DNA of 64,000 bases from positions 1 to 64,000 of the forward strand of contig CAYFQW010000003.1 in assembly GCA_964345475.1 (NCBI GenBank), in the 5' to 3' direction. Origin of the DNA: WRIS01 sp964345475. Lineage in GTDB: Bacteria > Actinomycetota > Coriobacteriia > Coriobacteriales > Eggerthellaceae. Each line of letters opens with the position of its first letter. Position 1 is the first letter of the stretch. Both the position numbers and the translations under genes were made by a program. Positions 48,132 to 58,039 of this stretch are shown in pieces. A model generated the notes under the pieces. The model worked only from the letters and a program-made list of their open reading frames with translations. It was not told the origin of the DNA and ran no database searches.

Positions 48132-49896
48132 GATGCACTCCTTTCCAAGTCTGCTTGCTTTGGGTAATTTGTTCAAGCTCCCTTTGTTGAGAGAACATGG
48201 TCGCGTAGCTGCCTTGCTTTGCCAGAAGCTCTTCGTGGGTGCCTTGTTCTACGAGCTTTCCCGTATCGAGCATGTAGATAATATCGGCGGGCACCACGTT
48301 GGCAAGTCTGTGGGAAATAAAAAGAACCGTCTTAGTTTTGCCAAGCTCCCAGATAATGGAGGTGATATCATTTTCGCTTTCAACATCGATATTCGAAGTA
48401 GCCTCGTCGAAAATATAAAAGGGGCTTTCATGCAGAAGTGCGCGTGCAAGGGCAAGCCTCTGTCGCTGTCCACCTGATAAATTGGAAGCTTGCTCGTTAA
48501 GACGCGTGTCGAGACCTTCCTGCTCATGTAAAAAATCGGCAAGCTTCACAAGCTCCAATGTTTCCCATAGCCTTGCTTCGTCTTCTTCTTCACCAGGAGC
48601 TAGGTCTAAGCCCATAACTAAATTTTCCCTCACGGTCCCAGCGAAAAGATAGCTGCTGTGGCCGATATAGGTGATGGATCGGGCCAGATTACGTCTTGAG
48701 AAGTCAGTAAGAGGCGTATTGTCGATTTGAATTGATCCCGTATATCCCGTTAGTTGTCCTGCAAGAAGAGCAGCAATGGTGCTTTTGCCCGAGCCGGATT
48801 TTCCGACGAGGGCACTAATGCCGGGACGCAGCTCGATAGACACATCGTCGAGCACGATGCGCTCCTTGTCATACAAATACGTGAGGTTTTCGAACTTGAT
48901 AGTGCTCTGGGTCAAAATCTGTTCTATCTCGCCGTCTTTGGGGTTAGGCAAATCAAGAAGCTTGAAGATTTTCCCGCTTGCAGCAATACCGTTCATGGCA
49001 ACATGGAAAAAAGAACCAAGTTGACGCAAGGGGATGAAAAATTCACTTGCCAATAAAATAACTGCGAAACAGCCGCTGAGACCAACAGCTCCCTTGGCGA
49101 ATCCGAGAAGGACGAAGATGATGCCGACGGCAGAGCCCCCGTAAGCGATGATGTCCATAACGGTAATAGAGTTGAGCTGCATGGTAAGAACCTTCATGGT
49201 TATTACCCTAAAACGTTCGGCCTGGGCATTCATCTCTGTATTCTTGATTTCATCAGCCTGGTAGACCTTTAAGGTGGTGAGGCCTTGGATGTTTTCGAGG
49301 AAGCCTGATCCGAGGTCAGTATAGATCCCCCAGTATTGCCCCAGCAGCTTTTTAGCAATACGCTGAACAATTACGATGGAAAGAGGGATAAGGGGAACAC
49401 AGAGAAGAAGCGCAAGTGCAGAAGGAAAATGTACAAAACTGAGTGCCACAAAAAGGGTTATTGGTGCTAAAAGGCTGTAGAAGAATTGCGGCAGATATTT
49501 CGAAAAGTATATTTCGAGCTGATCGACACCTTCGGTCGATATTTGGAGCACTTCAGACGTGCTTATTTTCTCATGGTAGGCGCTCCCCAGATCGAGGGTT
49601 TTCTGATGTATAGTCTCCCGAAGCTTCAGCTTAATCTCGGCAGAAGCAAGAAACTCAAATCTTGCAGAAAGATAGCTGCAAGCGAAGCGGATGAATATTG
49701 CCACAAGAAGAACGATGAGTATCTCTGTCAGGAGCCCGCTTGAAGCCGTCCCTTCAATGAAAGCTACGAGAAGATTTCCCAGGGAAAAAATAATAAAGAT
49801 ATTACAAATAAGTACCAACCACTGGCTTAAGACAATGCCGACAATATATCTGAACGATCCTTTGGCAAGACCAAGTAGGCGCCTGTCCAACATCAT
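48124..49896 (-). CDS. CydD-like ABC exporter subunit (fused permease-ATPase)
   Basis: 590 residues. The membrane part includes ASAEIKLKLRETIHQKTLDL and a long cytoplasmic loop with FLENIQGLTTLKVY, typical of CydD. The ATPase has LVGKSGSGKSTIAALLA, LSGGQRQRLALARAL, IFDEATSNID. ATG 49896 (MMLDRR) is chosen because AGGAGG lies 9 bases upstream; the open frame continues some 47 codons further but lacks a site. Degenerate-site asymmetry cannot be judged. It is first in the two-gene operon. Confidence 0.85.
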   Translation of the reverse strand: MMLDRRLLGLAKGSFRYIVGIVLSQWLVLICNIFIIFSLGNLLVAFIEGTASSGLLTEILIVLLVAIFIRFACSYLSARFEFLASAEIKLKLRETIHQKTLDLGSAYHEKISTSEVLQISTEGVDQLEIYFSKYLPQFFYSLLAPITLFVALSFVHFPSALALLLCVPLIPLSIVIVQRIAKKLLGQYWGIYTDLGSGFLENIQGLTTLKVYQADEIKNTEMNAQAERFRVITMKVLTMQLNSITVMDIIAYGGSAVGIIFVLLGFAKGAVGLSGCFAVILLASEFFIPLRQLGSFFHVAMNGIAASGKIFKLLDLPNPKDGEIEQILTQSTIKFENLTYLYDKERIVLDDVSIELRPGISALVGKSGSGKSTIAALLAGQLTGYTGSIQIDNTPLTDFSRRNLARSITYIGHSSYLFAGTVRENLVMGLDLAPGEEEDEARLWETLELVKLADFLHEQEGLDTRLNEQASNLSGGQRQRLALARALLHESPFYIFDEATSNIDVESENDITSIIWELGKTKTVLFISHRLANVVPADIIYMLDTGKLVEQGTHEELLAKQGSYATMFSQQRELEQITQSKQTWKGVHHA

Positions 49897-50085
49897 TGCA
49901 GAATTCCTCCTAAGTATTCCAATAACGAGCCGCGTCTCCGCATTCATGACGGTACGTAAGCTTTCTGGCACAGTTTGCTGCGGATGCCAGAAAGTAGGTG
50001 TCTCTATGGCGGGGAAGCAAGCTTTTTGCTGCGGCACGTAAGACTTTTAGGTCTGAGTGTTCTGAGACAGCAGCGGGTTCCTAAG

Positions 50086-50120
50086 TATTTGAGGGACGAC
50101 ACAAGACCGTCCCTCAAATA
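50086..50120. repeat. 13-bp perfect inverted repeat between ABC genes
   Basis: TATTTGAGGGACG (50086-50098) pairs fully with CGTCCCTCAAATA (50108-50120) around 9 bases. No T-run is attached, so it may be a repetitive extragenic palindrome or bidirectional terminator. In the remainder of the 295-base interval 50038-50332 I see only a 15-bp direct repeat (ACGCCAGCAAGGCAA at 50234 and 50252). Confidence 0.55.
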
Positions 50121-50332
50121 GTTAACCTATTATAACAATTAATGACTCAGATGAAGTGACTTTTCGGAAAAGATACAATTAAGTGAGATCCAGCTTCGTA
50201 TGTAAAAGACGCGGGGCGTGGGTAAGACAAAGCACGCCAGCAAGGCAAGGTACGCCAGCAAGGCAAAATGCATCGATCTTGCTGTTACTGGGTGCGAATT
50301 CTTTCCCAGAATAATTTTTTACGTCATCAGAT

Positions 50333-53300
50333 TTATTCGCTCCGCAAAGCCTCGACCGGATCTTTGCGTGAAGCAGCACTCGAAGGGATCAGTCCGGCTA
50401 TAAAAGAAAGGAACACACTGATAGCAATGAGGATGAAGGCGGCCTTCAGGGGGAGTTTCGCTAAGTTTGCAACCCCGAACATAGTATAGAGAATAGCATT
50501 TACCGGGATGATGGCAAGCGCGGTCAAACCAACACCGATAAGTCCAGCAACAAAGCCGATGATAATAGTTTCGGCATTGAACACGCGGCCCACATCGCCT
50601 TTGCTTGCGCCGATAGAGCGGAGGATGCCTATTTCTTTTTTTCTTTCGAGAACGGATATGTAGGTGATAATTCCTATCATAATAGAAGAAACAACGAGTG
50701 AAATAGCTACGAAGGCTACCAGGACATAACTTATCATGTTGACGATGTCGGTGACCGACGACATCAGTGTTCCCACGATGTCGGTATACACAATGACCTT
50801 GTCCTCTTGTCCCTCGGTCTCCATGCGATCATTGTAGGCGTCGAGAATATCAACAATATGACCTTTGCTTACAAAGTCTTTTGGATATATGTTGATGCTT
50901 GCGGGTTTAGAAAGCTCTGCATAGCCGAGTTTTGTAAGGTTTGAATCATAGCTGGTTTCGCTTTGGCGCATCATCGATGTCATGAGCTCTTGAAGTTCTT
51001 TTTCGTCCAAGTTGAATTGAAAAGCTTCCTTAAAGGCTTCTTCGTCGATATTCATAGCACCTGCCATATTAGCGCTGAGCTGGTCGAGCGTGGTGGACAT
51101 GGCAGATGAGATTTGCTCTTGCATGCTGTAGGCGAAAGAACTCATAAAGTTCTGCATGCTTTCTTGCATATATCCCTGCAGGTTCTGCTGGACTTGATCG
51201 ACAAGGTTTGAATCGTCGCTCCACTGACTTGCGGCTGCTTGAATCTGATCCTGAACCTCTTGGCTGGCAAAATAATCAGAGGCCGCCTGAGAAAACCTTT
51301 CTGGATCGCTTATTATGCTGGGATCAACCGCCGTAAGATCTTGTATGTACGCGAGAAAGCCCGACATGATGCTTGATATGAGAGTGTTGACCTGTTCACT
51401 TGGATCCTCGATTTCAACACCGCTTACAAGATCTTCTATACTGAATTCTGAAGGCGCTTCGATGCTTGAAGCATCGAAGCTGAGGTTAGAAAGCCCAGAA
51501 GCGTCCACTTGGATGGCACTGGGATCAAAAGAGAAGGCAGCAGTGATGGCATCCCCATCGATCGTGAACATCGATTCGAAGTTAAGATGGTTTGAGTCAG
51601 GATTTTCTCGTTCATCAGTAAAGCTGCGTCCCGAAAAAACATTAACATCAGGGTTGGCAAGTTGCTCTTTCACAATTTGGGTCTTGCCAGCCTCGGCGAT
51701 AAGGTGCTCTTCTAGGTCGGATAGATAACATAGGCCAGGAAGGAGTGACGAGGCCGATGAATCGGGGTTTGGGGCGACAATCCCCACTATCTTTATCGTC
51801 TCAGCCTGGTCGACAAGGCCTCTCATGAAGTCAGTATCGCCGCTCTTATCTTTCCAGACATCGTATTCTTCATCTTCTTCATACAGATCTGCGGGGTTGA
51901 GGAGTTTGAATTCCAAACCAAGAATATCCTCAGGGGATAAATCCATCTCCTCGAGGGAAACGTCGACATTTTCATTGCTTGCAAACCTGGAGACCATCTC
52001 GTCGAGCTCGTCAGGATCGCGTAGGCCCATGGTGTATAAGGCAAGATCGCTCACACCCCCAGCTTGATTGAGGACTAAAACAAGCTCATCGTAGTTCTCT
52101 GGCCAATGACCGGCTACTACATCGTATTGTCCAGACAGTAAGCTGGGATTGTCGAGCATTTTAGTAAAGATATTGCTTTGACTTCCACTCGTCATCATTG
52201 CCGCATACTGTCCGATTGCGCCCGAAAGCGCGCTATTGCCCGAAAGCGCACTAAAGGCGGTGTTGGGGTTGATCTGGCGAACCGATTTTTCTGTGTTGCT
52301 ATCGTAGATGAGGGGTGTAACGCCATATCCATAGCTTACGAGGTTGGCGTATTCCTGAATGCCGCTCTCTCCTCCGTCGATATACTCCTTTAGAGAGGCG
52401 AGATCGTTTGATTCTATACGGGAAAACATGCTGCTGAGCATTTTTGATTCTTTGAGGACTGGCTCATCGGAACTCCCAGGCTTATCGGGGCTCAAACCTT
52501 CGAAAGGACCGTCTTCCAAAGATGCATCGTCTTCGCTGTTCGCATCTTTTTCACTTGCTTCCATCGAACCCGTTACCATCGAGGCCATATCGAAGCCGGT
52601 ACTTTCGATGGACAAGGGGTAGACGGTGAGGGTTTCCTCTTCAACATTCTTGATATAGTCATTCACGCCGTTTGCAAGAGCCAAGATGGCCGCAATGCCG
52701 ATGATGCCTATCGACCCAGCGAAGGCCGTCATGAGCGTACGTCCTTTTTTGGTCATGAGGTTGTTGAAAGAGAGAGAAAGAGCCGTCAAAAAAGACATTG
52801 AGGTGTATCTGGTGGACTTTTTGTCCGCGTGGTCTTCTTCGATATTTGGCTCATAGTGATTTGAGTCGTCTTGTATGACGCCATCGCGCAGCTTCACCGT
52901 ACGCGTGGCATATGTTTCAGCTAGCTCGGGGTTATGGGTGACCATAATGACGAGCCTATCCTGTGCAATTTCGCTGAGAAGACCCATGATCTGGAGGCTC
53001 GTTGCGGAATCAAGCGCTCCTGTGGGCTCGTCTGCCAAAAGTATCTCAGGATCATTTATGAGCGCGCGTGCGACAGCGACTCTTTGCATTTGTCCACCGG
53101 AAAGCTGGCTGGGTCGCTTGTTTACATGCTCGCCTAAGCCGACTGCCTCGAGCGCCTCCTTTGCTTTGCGCTTGCGCTCTGACCGTGAAACACCGGAGAG
53201 TGTAAGTGCAAGCTCAACGTTGGTCAGGACCGTTTGATGGGGAATGAGGTTGTAGCTTTGAAAGACAAAACCGATACGGTTGTTCCTGTAGGCATCCCAG

Positions 53301-53527
53301 TCTTTGTCCTTGTATTTCTTTGTCGAAATGCCATCAATAATGAGATCGCCTGAGTCGTAGTGGTCAAGACCGCCTACGATATTGAGCATCGTCGTCTTCC
53401 CCGAGCCTGAAGGCCCGAGGATGGCGACGAATTCATTGTCTCTAAAAGATATTGAAACCTCGTCAAGCGCGGTCTGTGTAAAATCAGCCGTCGCGTATGA
53501 TTTACTGATACCGACCAATTGCAGCAT
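50333..53527 (-). CDS. MacB-like ABC transporter: ATPase fused to FtsX permease
   Basis: 1,064 residues. Residues ~1-225 are an ATPase of the LolD/MacB group: LGPSGSGKTTMLNIVGG, LSGGQMQRVAVARALI, LLADEPTGALDS, MVTHNPELA. A first span follows (~265-290: GSIGIIGIAAILALANGV), then a ~630-residue outer domain that is Ser/Asp/Gln-rich, and three spans at ~925-1050 with the FtsX pattern VLVAFVAISLVVSS, LERKKEIGILRSIGASKGDV. It ends AASRKDPVEALRSE. The family couples ATP use to mechanical work on the outside (lipoprotein, peptide or toxin transfer); the large outer domain is family-specific and unmatched. SD GAGAGG precedes ATG 53527. Confidence 0.88.
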   Translation of the reverse strand: MLQLVGISKSYATADFTQTALDEVSISFRDNEFVAILGPSGSGKTTMLNIVGGLDHYDSGDLIIDGISTKKYKDKDWDAYRNNRIGFVFQSYNLIPHQTVLTNVELALTLSGVSRSERKRKAKEALEAVGLGEHVNKRPSQLSGGQMQRVAVARALINDPEILLADEPTGALDSATSLQIMGLLSEIAQDRLVIMVTHNPELAETYATRTVKLRDGVIQDDSNHYEPNIEEDHADKKSTRYTSMSFLTALSLSFNNLMTKKGRTLMTAFAGSIGIIGIAAILALANGVNDYIKNVEEETLTVYPLSIESTGFDMASMVTGSMEASEKDANSEDDASLEDGPFEGLSPDKPGSSDEPVLKESKMLSSMFSRIESNDLASLKEYIDGGESGIQEYANLVSYGYGVTPLIYDSNTEKSVRQINPNTAFSALSGNSALSGAIGQYAAMMTSGSQSNIFTKMLDNPSLLSGQYDVVAGHWPENYDELVLVLNQAGGVSDLALYTMGLRDPDELDEMVSRFASNENVDVSLEEMDLSPEDILGLEFKLLNPADLYEEDEEYDVWKDKSGDTDFMRGLVDQAETIKIVGIVAPNPDSSASSLLPGLCYLSDLEEHLIAEAGKTQIVKEQLANPDVNVFSGRSFTDERENPDSNHLNFESMFTIDGDAITAAFSFDPSAIQVDASGLSNLSFDASSIEAPSEFSIEDLVSGVEIEDPSEQVNTLISSIMSGFLAYIQDLTAVDPSIISDPERFSQAASDYFASQEVQDQIQAAASQWSDDSNLVDQVQQNLQGYMQESMQNFMSSFAYSMQEQISSAMSTTLDQLSANMAGAMNIDEEAFKEAFQFNLDEKELQELMTSMMRQSETSYDSNLTKLGYAELSKPASINIYPKDFVSKGHIVDILDAYNDRMETEGQEDKVIVYTDIVGTLMSSVTDIVNMISYVLVAFVAISLVVSSIMIGIITYISVLERKKEIGILRSIGASKGDVGRVFNAETIIIGFVAGLIGVGLTALAIIPVNAILYTMFGVANLAKLPLKAAFILIAISVFLSFIAGLIPSSAASRKDPVEALRSE

Positions 53528-53664
53528 AAAAATACCTCTCAGGGCTCGATCTGAATTTCCATTCTAGTTCCTCGGCCTCATCGATAGGCGAGAAAGATGA
53601 AATTTCATATAAAGGAACCGACTTGTTTCCCTGCCGTTATAGAGAGGAGCTGCAGGCTCTCGTT

Positions 53665-54063
53665 CTACTGAACAAATACCTCAGTTTCGACCACAAGCTC
53701 GTTCTTGATTTTGCCTACAAGCTTTTGGAGGGCATCAATACCATGAGGGCGAATATCCGCACCGATAAGTATGTACATAAGGGACTCGCCAACCTTAAGC
53801 TCGCCTTCATTGAGCCATACCTTCACATAGTAAATCCCTGGCCAGGTAAGAGCTTCTTGGACGGCCTCGTCAAGACCGGCCTCGTCATAGGAGAATTCGA
53901 TGCTTGCCACTTCGCCAAGGCCGGTAACCCCTTCACGTACTTCTTGTTTTGGTGTCGTGCGCACAACGCCATTATGCGTGAGATACATTCCACACTGGGG
54001 CGCAGAAGGATCTGCTTTTGCTTCTTTAAGTAATTGATCGATAGAGGGTTCTTGCTTTGCCAT
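53665..54063 (-). CDS. MoaE-like protein lacking the canonical catalytic residues
   Basis: 132 residues with the MoaE (molybdopterin synthase large subunit) layout: MYLTHNGVVRTTP early, the strand VKVWLNEGELKVGES in the place of the usual IHRxGxLxxGE, and ALQKLVGKIKNELVVETE where MoaE has the catalytic lysines. The two His-Arg motifs are absent (WLN and ADIRPHG instead) and the second catalytic Lys is not conserved. A regulatory or repurposed homologue is likely. No other molybdenum cofactor gene is in the window. GGAGAT precedes ATG 54063. Confidence 0.65.
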   Translation of the reverse strand: MAKQEPSIDQLLKEAKADPSAPQCGMYLTHNGVVRTTPKQEVREGVTGLGEVASIEFSYDEAGLDEAVQEALTWPGIYYVKVWLNEGELKVGESLMYILIGADIRPHGIDALQKLVGKIKNELVVETEVFVQ

Positions 54064-54333
54064 GATATCTCCTCACTATGGATTTGGTTTTATCTATCCT
54101 ATACCACTTACATATCGGGTTCTAGTTAGACATTAAAAAAGTTTAGTCTGCTACGAAGGTCAGGTTTTCACGCAGCCTTTCATGGGCAATCTTTGATTCC
54201 TCTTCTGTGGCGAGGGGTGTATAAGGTAGGATGGTTGAAAACATCTGGGCCTTGAGAGGCACCGTACGAAGGCAGATGCACAAGCAGATATGAAAGCACT
54301 ATGCGTGGACATCGTAAGATAGTGGAGAAATAC

Positions 54334-55692
54334 ATGACTCTTTCCGCACAAAACCTAAGTAGAAAACCGAACGAAGATAGTATGGATGAACTTGAAAGGA
54401 TTCTTCCTCGAACTGCCGAGCTGCGCAATGGCCGGCTTTTTATTGGAGGGGTCGACATGGTTGAATTGGCCCACGAGCAGGGTACTGCCCTGTACGTCTA
54501 CGACGAAGACGACCTTCGTTGGCGTATGAGGAGCTATCGGGAGGCCTTCTCTCGGCGCTATGAGCGATCGGAAATAATTTTCGCAGGCAAGGCCTTTATC
54601 AACAAAGCTCTTCTCCTTGTAATAGAAGACGAGGGCTTGAGCCTTGACGTTTCGGGCGGTGGTGAGCTCGCCTTTGCTGCTGCAGCAAAGTTCCCTATGG
54701 AAAAGGTGTATGTACACGGGAACAACAAAACACCACGCGAACTTGAAGAAGCTATCGGCGCAGGAGTTGGGCGTATCGTTATCGATTCCTTAGAGGAGCT
54801 CGCCAGGGTCTCTGAAATTGCGTCAAAGCACAAAAAAGTACAAGAGATATATGTGCGCATCACTCCAGGAGTAGAGGCTGATACTCACGCTTATATTCAA
54901 ACAGGATGCGAGGATTCTAAGTTTGGCTTCAATCTGCAAAACGGCCAGGCTGACGAAGCTGTGGCGAAGGTGCTCGGCACTCCTCACGTTCGTTTAGCAG
55001 GTTTCCATATGCATATTGGATCACAGATATTCTTACTCGATTCGTACCAGACTGCCATACATGCAATGGTGTGCTTCATGGCGCGTGTTAAGACTGAGCA
55101 CAAGTATATTGTCGAGGAACTTGATGTGGGAGGGGGTCTCGGGGTTGCCTATACGGCTGGAGATAGGCCTTCAAGCATAGATGAGTTTGCTGAAACGGTC
55201 ACATCTGCGCTGTATGAGAGTTGCGCCGAGTTTGACTTCGAGCTTCCCCGTCTTCTCTGCGAGCCGGGTCGCAGCCTAGCTGCAAATGCCGGTGTGACGC
55301 TGTACACCATAGGTACTATTAAAAAGCTCCCTGGAGTGCGTACCTACGTTTCGATTGATGGGGGAATGTCTGACAATATCAGGCCGGCGCTCTATGAGGC
55401 AAAGTATGAGGCTCTTATTGCGAACAAGGCGGGTCAAGCCAGGACTGAAACTGTAACACTGAGCGGCAAGCATTGTGAAAGCGGCGATAAGATAATCATT
55501 GATGCGGCTTTGCAGGAACCTGAAGTTGGAGACGTGGTATGTGTTTTTGCCACAGGGGCATATGGTCACACGATGGCAAGCAATTACAATGGACAGCCAC
55601 GCCCCGCTATTGTTTTCGTTAAGGACGGCGCAAGCCGAGTGGTAACTCGTCGGGAGACCTACGAGGATCTACTTATCCGCGAATTAGTATAA
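54334..55692 (+). CDS. lysA: Diaminopimelate decarboxylase
   Basis: 452 residues, fold-type III PLP enzyme that converts meso-diaminopimelate to lysine. Evidence: PLP-lysine region IIFAGKAFINKAL, LDVSGGGELAFA, HMHIGSQIF, the phosphate-binding GGGLGVAY, LCEPGRSLAANAG, GKHCESGDKI (Cys-Glu substrate motif) and FATGAYGHTMASNYN. ATG 54334 has GGAG six bases upstream; the frame extends 11 codons further to 54301. It heads a run with hom and a HAD gene, so lysine and threonine/methionine synthesis are linked. Confidence 0.95.
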   Translation: MTLSAQNLSRKPNEDSMDELERILPRTAELRNGRLFIGGVDMVELAHEQGTALYVYDEDDLRWRMRSYREAFSRRYERSEIIFAGKAFINKALLLVIEDEGLSLDVSGGGELAFAAAAKFPMEKVYVHGNNKTPRELEEAIGAGVGRIVIDSLEELARVSEIASKHKKVQEIYVRITPGVEADTHAYIQTGCEDSKFGFNLQNGQADEAVAKVLGTPHVRLAGFHMHIGSQIFLLDSYQTAIHAMVCFMARVKTEHKYIVEELDVGGGLGVAYTAGDRPSSIDEFAETVTSALYESCAEFDFELPRLLCEPGRSLAANAGVTLYTIGTIKKLPGVRTYVSIDGGMSDNIRPALYEAKYEALIANKAGQARTETVTLSGKHCESGDKIIIDAALQEPEVGDVVCVFATGAYGHTMASNYNGQPRPAIVFVKDGASRVVTRRETYEDLLIRELV

Positions 55693-55730
55693 AAGACAAG
55701 ATACGTCTCGAGTGATAGAAGGAGAGAGCT

Positions 55731-57029
55731 ATGGCAATACAACTGGGATTGATTGGTACTGGAACGGTTGGCGGCGGTTGCATAGAAATACTGAAAAGCC
55801 AAAAGGATGATTTTTTACGCCATTACGGCATTGACATTGAGTTGAAAATAGTATGCTCGAGAAACCCGGAGCAGGCTGCCCAGCACGGAGTTGAAGATAT
55901 ATTTACACTGGAGTACCAAGATGTCATAAACGACCCTGAAGTTGATATAGTCGTCGAGGTAATCGGCGGTACGACTATCGCAAAAGACATAGTCGAGGGA
56001 GCCTTGAAGGCAGGAAAGAATGTAGTTACTGCCAACAAAGCACTCATGGCAACTTTCGGAGACGAATTGATGTCCCTCGCTCGCAAACAAGAAAAAGAGC
56101 TGTTCTACGAAGCGAGCGTCGGAGGCGGTATTCCTATCATTGGCCCGCTGAAGCACTCTTTGCACGCGAACCGTATCAGCTCGGTCATGGGTATTGTTAA
56201 CGGCACAACAAACTATATGCTCAGCCGGATGTCGGAAGATGGCCTCAGCTATGACGATGCACTTAAAGAGGCTCAAGAAAAAGGCTTTGCTGAGGCAGAT
56301 CCTACAGCTGATGTGGACGGCTTCGACGCGGCAGCCAAAATTGCCCTCTTGGCATCAATTGCTTTCAACACCAAAGTTAAGCTTGAGGATGTGCCAACTG
56401 AAGGCATCCGAAATATCACTCCTTTAGATCTTGCGGCAGCCCACGATATGGGTTATAGCGTGAAGCTCTTGGCCCATGCGCATCGGGATAAAGATGGTAT
56501 TGACGAGGGCATCGACGTTCGCGTTCATCCGACGATGCTTCCTATCGACCATCAGCTTTCAGCGGTACACGGTGTTTTCAATGCAATATATGTAGTTGGA
56601 GATGCCGTAGGCGAAACCATGTTTTTCGGGAAAGGGGCAGGTGCAGGCCCTGCGGCTAGTGCCATCATGGGTGATGTTCTCGAGTGCGCACGACACGTGC
56701 AGGCAGGTATTAAGCCTCTCGATATACCCTCTGCAAGCGAAGAGCCATCTTTTATTCCTCTCGATGAACTGAAGACCAAGTACTATATCCGCTTTACAGT
56801 ACTTGACCGCGTAGGAGTGCTCGCTACGATGACGGGAATATTTGCTAAGCATAATGTTTCGGTTTACTCGATGGTACAGCGAGGGAAGCAAACCGAAGGA
56901 AACAAGGTCGACCTTGTGTATGTGACCCATACGGCGCGCGAGGCAGATATCCGCGCTGTGCTTGAGGAACTCGGGAGGCTCGAAGGTGTTTTGAAAGACG
57001 AGCCGACCTTTATTCGGGTGCAGGATTAG
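55731..57029 (+). CDS. hom: Homoserine dehydrogenase with C-terminal ACT domain
   Basis: 432 residues. N-terminal Rossmann fold (GLIGTGTVGGGCIEIL), catalytic domain with VVTANKALMA, ASVGGGIPIIGPLK, INGTTNYML-like VNGTTNYMLSRM, EAQEKGFAEADPTADVDGFDAA, and GKGAGAGPAASAIMGD. The C-terminal ~80 residues (YIRFTVLDRVGVLATMTGIF) are an ACT domain, which mediates feedback control by an amino acid, usually threonine. It reduces aspartate semialdehyde to homoserine, the substrate of MetA further on. SD GAAGGAGAG; 38 bases after lysA. Confidence 0.96.
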   Translation: MAIQLGLIGTGTVGGGCIEILKSQKDDFLRHYGIDIELKIVCSRNPEQAAQHGVEDIFTLEYQDVINDPEVDIVVEVIGGTTIAKDIVEGALKAGKNVVTANKALMATFGDELMSLARKQEKELFYEASVGGGIPIIGPLKHSLHANRISSVMGIVNGTTNYMLSRMSEDGLSYDDALKEAQEKGFAEADPTADVDGFDAAAKIALLASIAFNTKVKLEDVPTEGIRNITPLDLAAAHDMGYSVKLLAHAHRDKDGIDEGIDVRVHPTMLPIDHQLSAVHGVFNAIYVVGDAVGETMFFGKGAGAGPAASAIMGDVLECARHVQAGIKPLDIPSASEEPSFIPLDELKTKYYIRFTVLDRVGVLATMTGIFAKHNVSVYSMVQRGKQTEGNKVDLVYVTHTAREADIRAVLEELGRLEGVLKDEPTFIRVQD

Positions 57030-57081
57030 AGTTGAGCAATACAAAACATACTATTGAAGAAATACACCATAGGAGACATAC

Positions 57082-57825
57082 GTGAGCTTTAAAGAGTTTG
57101 ATAAGGAGTTACGGCAAAAGAATCGAAGGACAGAGATTGAACACACAAGGGTGAGTGGAGCGATATTTGATTGCGATGGAACATTGCTCGATTCACTTGA
57201 TGTGTGGTTGGCCACACAAAATGAACTAGGCCGAAGGGCTGGCGTTAGCATAACAGCTGAGGAATCAAGCCTTCTGTGCACGTACACCATTCCTGAGGTA
57301 GGTGCATACTTCCACACGCGCTATGGTCTGGGCGGTTCTTCGGAAGATGTTATCGATTCAATAGATGAGCTTATGGCACTGAGCTATTCGGAAAAAGTGC
57401 GACCTCGAAGGGGAGCCCTCGAGTTTGTGCAGGGCTTGTACGAGTTGGGCATCCCTTGTTCGGTCGCCTCATCCACCCCTCAAAACCTACTCGAAATCGC
57501 TCTTGAGGCGACAGGTTTCTCTCCCTTCTTGTCAGCAATAGTTTCGGTCGATAGGGTTGGTGTCTCTAAGAGATCACCTGATGTGTATGATTTTTCATGT
57601 GAACTTATGGATACGGAAAAGAAAAGAACCTGGGTGTTTGAGGATGCGCTCTATGCACTTGAGACTCTAATATCTGCCGACTATTACACAGTCGGGATAT
57701 ATTGCGATGATACGACAGCAAAACAGGATGAGCTGCAGATTGCAGATATCTTTATTAAAGAGTTTACCGAGCTTGACGCAAAAACCTTTGTGCAGGATCC
57801 ATTTTTCTATACACAAGGGGTTTGA
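57082..57825 (+). CDS. HAD family hydrolase (beta-phosphoglucomutase-like subgroup)
   Basis: 247 residues. Motif I is FDCDGTLLDS (both Asp present), motif II SVASSTPQN, motif III Lys in VSKRSPDVYDF and motif IV WVFEDALYAL, with an inserted helical cap at residues ~40-110. HAD phosphatases of this kind act on sugar phosphates or related metabolites; with neighbours lysA-hom a homoserine/serine phosphate role is conceivable but unproven. GTG 57082 has AGGAGA five bases upstream. It follows hom by 52 bases and is probably in the same operon. Confidence 0.85.
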   Translation: MSFKEFDKELRQKNRRTEIEHTRVSGAIFDCDGTLLDSLDVWLATQNELGRRAGVSITAEESSLLCTYTIPEVGAYFHTRYGLGGSSEDVIDSIDELMALSYSEKVRPRRGALEFVQGLYELGIPCSVASSTPQNLLEIALEATGFSPFLSAIVSVDRVGVSKRSPDVYDFSCELMDTEKKRTWVFEDALYALETLISADYYTVGIYCDDTTAKQDELQIADIFIKEFTELDAKTFVQDPFFYTQGV

Positions 57826-58039
57826 GATCTTTGCGTCTCTGCAAATTGGAATTAATCGGTGCGCTTGATTCGCCTACGTCTGTGTTGTAAATGCCGAGAG
57901 GACTTGTTGTGCCTCTGAGCGAGAATTAGCCAAGAAGCCTACTTTCGTGTGGTTAAAAGAACCGTTTTAAAGTACAATTTACTTTGAGTGTCATTATTTA
58001 AACAAGAGATGCCGCTTATACCCCAGAGGAGTGGTGCAG

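Noticed and set aside
50234..50266. 15-bp direct repeat ACGCCAGCAAGGCAA twice
   Set aside because: Only two copies with 3 bases between; no link to a gene or mobile element, probably local slippage.
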